A stretch of DNA of 18,263 bases. Origin: Asaia bogorensis (GTDB lineage Bacteria > Pseudomonadota > Alphaproteobacteria > Acetobacterales > Acetobacteraceae). How positions within the stretch are numbered: the first letter of the stretch is position 1; each line of letters begins with the position of its first letter. This document shows positions 16,482-18,263 of this stretch, one piece after another. Made by a program: the position numbers and the translations under genes. The stretch lies in the NCBI GenBank assembly GCA_945871455.1, contig CAMBXJ010000025.1:1-18263 (forward strand). Direction: 5' to 3'. The notes under the pieces are model-generated. The model saw only the letters and a list, made by a program, of their open reading frames with translations, had not been told where the DNA came from and ran no database searches.

Positions 16482-17654
16482 ATGACCGTTCAGGGCGTCT
16501 ACGAGAATTTCCGCATCGACCGCGTGATCTATGGCAAACCGGCCGCCGCCACCCTGGCAGCGGAAGCCGAGCGTCTGGACGCCAAACGGGTGTTCCTGCT
16601 GGTCAGCCGCACGCTCGACCGAGAAACGACATGGGTGAATGACATGCGTGCCGCCCTGGGCGCTCGCTATGCCGGTTCGTATGACGGCATGCCGTCGCAT
16701 ACTCCGCGCGAGGCGGTGTTGCAGGCGACGGAGGCCGCTCGGGCGGTCAACGCCGACCTGATCGTGACGTTCGGTGGTGGATCGGGCACGGATGCTGGCA
16801 AGATGGTGCGTCTGGCGATGAAGCATGACGTGCGCGGCACGCAGGATTTCGACCGTTTCGTGGCCCGGGTCGGGCCGGACGGGCGGCGCGTGATGCCGGT
16901 GTTCGACGGGCCGGATGTGCCGCAGATCGCCATTCCGACGACTCTGTCTGGCGGTGATTTCAATCCGTCGGCCGGTGCCACCGATACACGCACGATGTTG
17001 AAGGAGATTTTCCGGCATCCGATGCTTGTGCCGAGCGTGATTGTGCTGGATGCGGCGGTGACGGTGAAGACGCCGCAGTGGTTGTGGCTATCTTCCGGGG
17101 TTCGGGCGCTGGATCACGCTGTCGAAACGGTCTGTTCGGGTGTCGCCGATGCGCGGTCTTATCTGGAGGCGGTGCCGGCGATCAAGCTGCTCGCCCGCGC
17201 TCTTCCCGCGACCCTCGCCGATCCCGAAGACCTGGGCGCTCGGCTGGATGCCCAGTTGGCGGTATGGTTGTCGATGGAGCACAATCGTTTCGCGGTTCCG
17301 ATGGGCGCCAGCCATGGTATCGGCCATGTGCTGGGCGGCACCTGCAACGTGCCGCATGGCTATACGTCGTGCGTGATGCTGCCGACGGTCCTTAAGTGGA
17401 ACGAAGCCGCGAATGGCGACCGTCAGGCGCTGGTGTCGGAGGCGTTCGGGCAGGCGGGACGGCCGGCGTGGGAGGTCGTTCACGAATTCGTCAGCGGATT
17501 GGGCCTGCCGCGCAGCCTGTCCGCCGTGGGTGTGGGGCCGGATCAGTTTGAGACCGTGGCGAAGGCGGCGCTGCTGGATCACTATTTGCACACCAATCCG
17601 CGGCCGGTGCATGGGGTGGGGGATATCATGGAGATTCTGCGTATGGCGGCATGA
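16482..17654 (+). CDS. Iron-containing alcohol dehydrogenase / maleylacetate reductase-like protein
   Basis: A 390-residue group III (iron-type) alcohol dehydrogenase. It has an NAD(P)-binding GGGS (98-101), IPTTLSGGDFNPSA (151-164), VLDAAVT, and the C-terminal GASHGIGHVLGGTCNVPHGY. Compared with E. coli FucO, the His metal ligands correspond to H212, H278 and H292, but the Asp ligand position (208) is Arg; Asp211 is three residues later. Such changes are seen in maleylacetate reductases, which fits a role reducing a ring-cleavage product, though an alcohol or keto-acid substrate is equally possible. ATG 16482 has GGGAGGA seven bases upstream; the longer frame from 16278 overlaps msrA. A strong hairpin lies 26 bases after the stop. 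It is transcribed alone. Confidence 0.9.
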   Translation: MTVQGVYENFRIDRVIYGKPAAATLAAEAERLDAKRVFLLVSRTLDRETTWVNDMRAALGARYAGSYDGMPSHTPREAVLQATEAARAVNADLIVTFGGGSGTDAGKMVRLAMKHDVRGTQDFDRFVARVGPDGRRVMPVFDGPDVPQIAIPTTLSGGDFNPSAGATDTRTMLKEIFRHPMLVPSVIVLDAAVTVKTPQWLWLSSGVRALDHAVETVCSGVADARSYLEAVPAIKLLARALPATLADPEDLGARLDAQLAVWLSMEHNRFAVPMGASHGIGHVLGGTCNVPHGYTSCVMLPTVLKWNEAANGDRQALVSEAFGQAGRPAWEVVHEFVSGLGLPRSLSAVGVGPDQFETVAKAALLDHYLHTNPRPVHGVGDIMEILRMAA

Positions 17655-17680
17655 ATCGGCTACCGTTGATCGGCTGCATT

Positions 17681-17712
17681 GGCACCGCCCGCTCGACAGC
17701 GGGGCAGGTGCC
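17681..17712 (+). terminator. Terminator-like two-part hairpin after the Fe-ADH
   Basis: Outer arms GGCACC/GGTGCC and inner arms CCCGCT/AGCGGG, each 6 bp, enclose the loop CGAC with a small asymmetric interior loop (1 and 3 bases). It begins 26 bases after the stop. No T-run. Confidence 0.65.
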
Positions 17713-17886
17713 GTCAGCGACGTTAAGGTATTACTCGTGCTCCCAGCGCAACCGATGACATGAAACGGCTGTGTAATACGGCATAGTCTTGCCCTGTCGT
17801 TTCGCTTCGGTTCTTGATTACTGCCCAAAAGAAGAAATGTCGATACCGGCATTCAAGGAGGGATTGCGATCTTCCATTCATAGTAC

Positions 17887-17915
17887 TTGATTAGGCACCT
17901 ACCGGGCGACATATT
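17887..17915 (+). promoter_or_regulatory. Candidate promoter of the surface-protein fragment
   Basis: TTGATT, 17 bases, CATATT: four of six matches at each hexamer with ideal spacing, 30 bases before the ATG. GGAG (17934-17937), eight bases before the ATG, is the ribosome site. The surrounding 250 bases are AT-richer than the genes. Confidence 0.5.
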
Positions 17916-17945
17916 CGTATGGCATTGTAGATAGGAGATTAGGCG

Positions 17946-18185
17946 ATGGCAAAGATCACTTGGGTTGCGCCCAATGCCGGAACCTGGACCACGCTCGGCA
18001 ATTGGTCTCCGGCGCAGATACCTGGGGCCGCCGATGATGTGCTGTTCGACGGCAGTGGGGCCGACCTGTCGTTCGTCGCGACCTCGACCGTTGCGAACCT
18101 GACGTTGAACGACCCGACGACCTTGCTCACCGTGACAGCTACCGGATTCTCACATTTCACTCTCGCTGCAAGTTCACAGCGATAG
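17946..18185 (+). CDS. Truncated N-terminus of a beta-strand-repeat surface protein
   Basis: Seventy-nine codons beginning MAKITWVAPNAGTW. The pattern W-x5-G-x-W-x4-NW-x3-IPGAADDVLFDG, then ADLSFVATSTVANLTLNDP and LLTVTAT, is the opening repeat of large beta-strand-repeat (adhesin or autotransporter-like) proteins, with the strand signature V-x-N-L-T-L. These proteins are usually hundreds to thousands of residues, and many lack an N-terminal Sec signal and leave by type I secretion; no signal is seen here either. The frame ends at 18185 after FTLAASSQR, which no longer fits the repeat. A promoter and ribosome site are present, so it is probably a gene cut short by a frameshift or insertion near 18150, not a small gene. 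No downstream continuation is visible before the window ends. Confidence 0.6.
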   Translation: MAKITWVAPNAGTWTTLGNWSPAQIPGAADDVLFDGSGADLSFVATSTVANLTLNDPTTLLTVTATGFSHFTLAASSQR

Positions 18186-18263
18186 AGAACCCGATGACCA
18201 TGGTTTCGAGTTGCGCCCACCCCGCTCTCATGGTCTTGGGTCCGAGCGGTCTATAGTAGCAGT
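18157..18263 (-). CDS. Partial minus-strand reading frame at the right edge, possible transposase end
   Basis: Entering from the edge, one minus-strand frame reads YYRPLGPKTMRAGWAQL and continues ETMVIGFSIAVNLQRE to a TGA at 18159-18157. It has a protein-like composition and about three-quarters GC3. It overlaps the last nine codons of the surface-protein fragment, exactly where that protein loses its repeat pattern. An insertion sequence whose gene ends here would explain both. I do not recognise the family and only 35 codons are visible, so chance is possible. Confidence 0.3.
   Translation of the reverse strand, partial: CYYRPLGPKTMRAGWAQLETMVIGFSIAVNLQRE

Overview
The window is GC-rich (about two thirds G+C by eye, with strong GC3 in most genes). 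It encodes typical Alphaproteobacteria-like proteins: a Tat-exported PhoX phosphatase, paired pimeloyl-CoA-dehydrogenase-type acyl-CoA dehydrogenases and a CaiB/BaiF CoA-transferase. The gene mix best fits a chromosomal segment of a Rhodospirillales/Acetobacteraceae-like bacterium. That placement is inference; no rRNA or taxonomic marker other than EF-G is present, and no database search was possible.

Layout. 1-2437 (minus): a translationally overlapping DUF1800-DUF1501 pair, with DUF1501 cut by the left edge. 2438-2769: a 332-base divergent spacer with a short tandem repeat and a hairpin. 2770-4857 (plus): an isolated elongation factor G gene with a GTG start. 5087-5992 (minus): a zinc-ribbon SAM methyltransferase of visibly lower GC, convergent with EF-G. 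6156-7385 (minus) and 7501-8589 (plus): a divergent pair, a luciferase-like flavin monooxygenase and a mandelate-racemase-subgroup enolase. 8775-10745 (plus): PhoX phosphatase behind a good Pho box. 10844-12070 (plus): a class III CoA-transferase ending in a strong hairpin. 12071-12542: a gene-poor stretch holding the frameshifted remains of a small SEC-C zinc-motif gene that still has a clean promoter. 12543-15761 (minus): HAD phosphatase, small ACAD subunit, a 58-bp tandem duplication, large ACAD subunit. 15818-16357 (minus): msrA. 16482-17654 (plus): an iron-ADH/maleylacetate-reductase-like dehydrogenase. 17946-18185 (plus): a short piece of a beta-strand-repeat surface protein that stops abruptly, possibly at the edge of an insertion.

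How the genes may work together. CoA-transferase, heteromeric ACAD, flavin monooxygenase, enolase-superfamily enzyme and Fe-ADH look like loosely grouped catabolism of carboxylic or aromatic acids. They are in several transcription units, so a single pathway is not shown. PhoX points to phosphate scavenging under PhoB control; MsrA repairs oxidised methionine.

No wholly new defence, mobile or biosynthetic system is evident. The most interesting signals are structural: a palindromic intergenic repeat family (one copy at 8591, a tandem pair at 14396), a decayed SEC-C gene with intact expression signals, an apparently complementary FAD-site split between the two ACAD subunits, a metal-ligand replacement in the Fe-ADH, and the truncated surface-protein start at the right edge.
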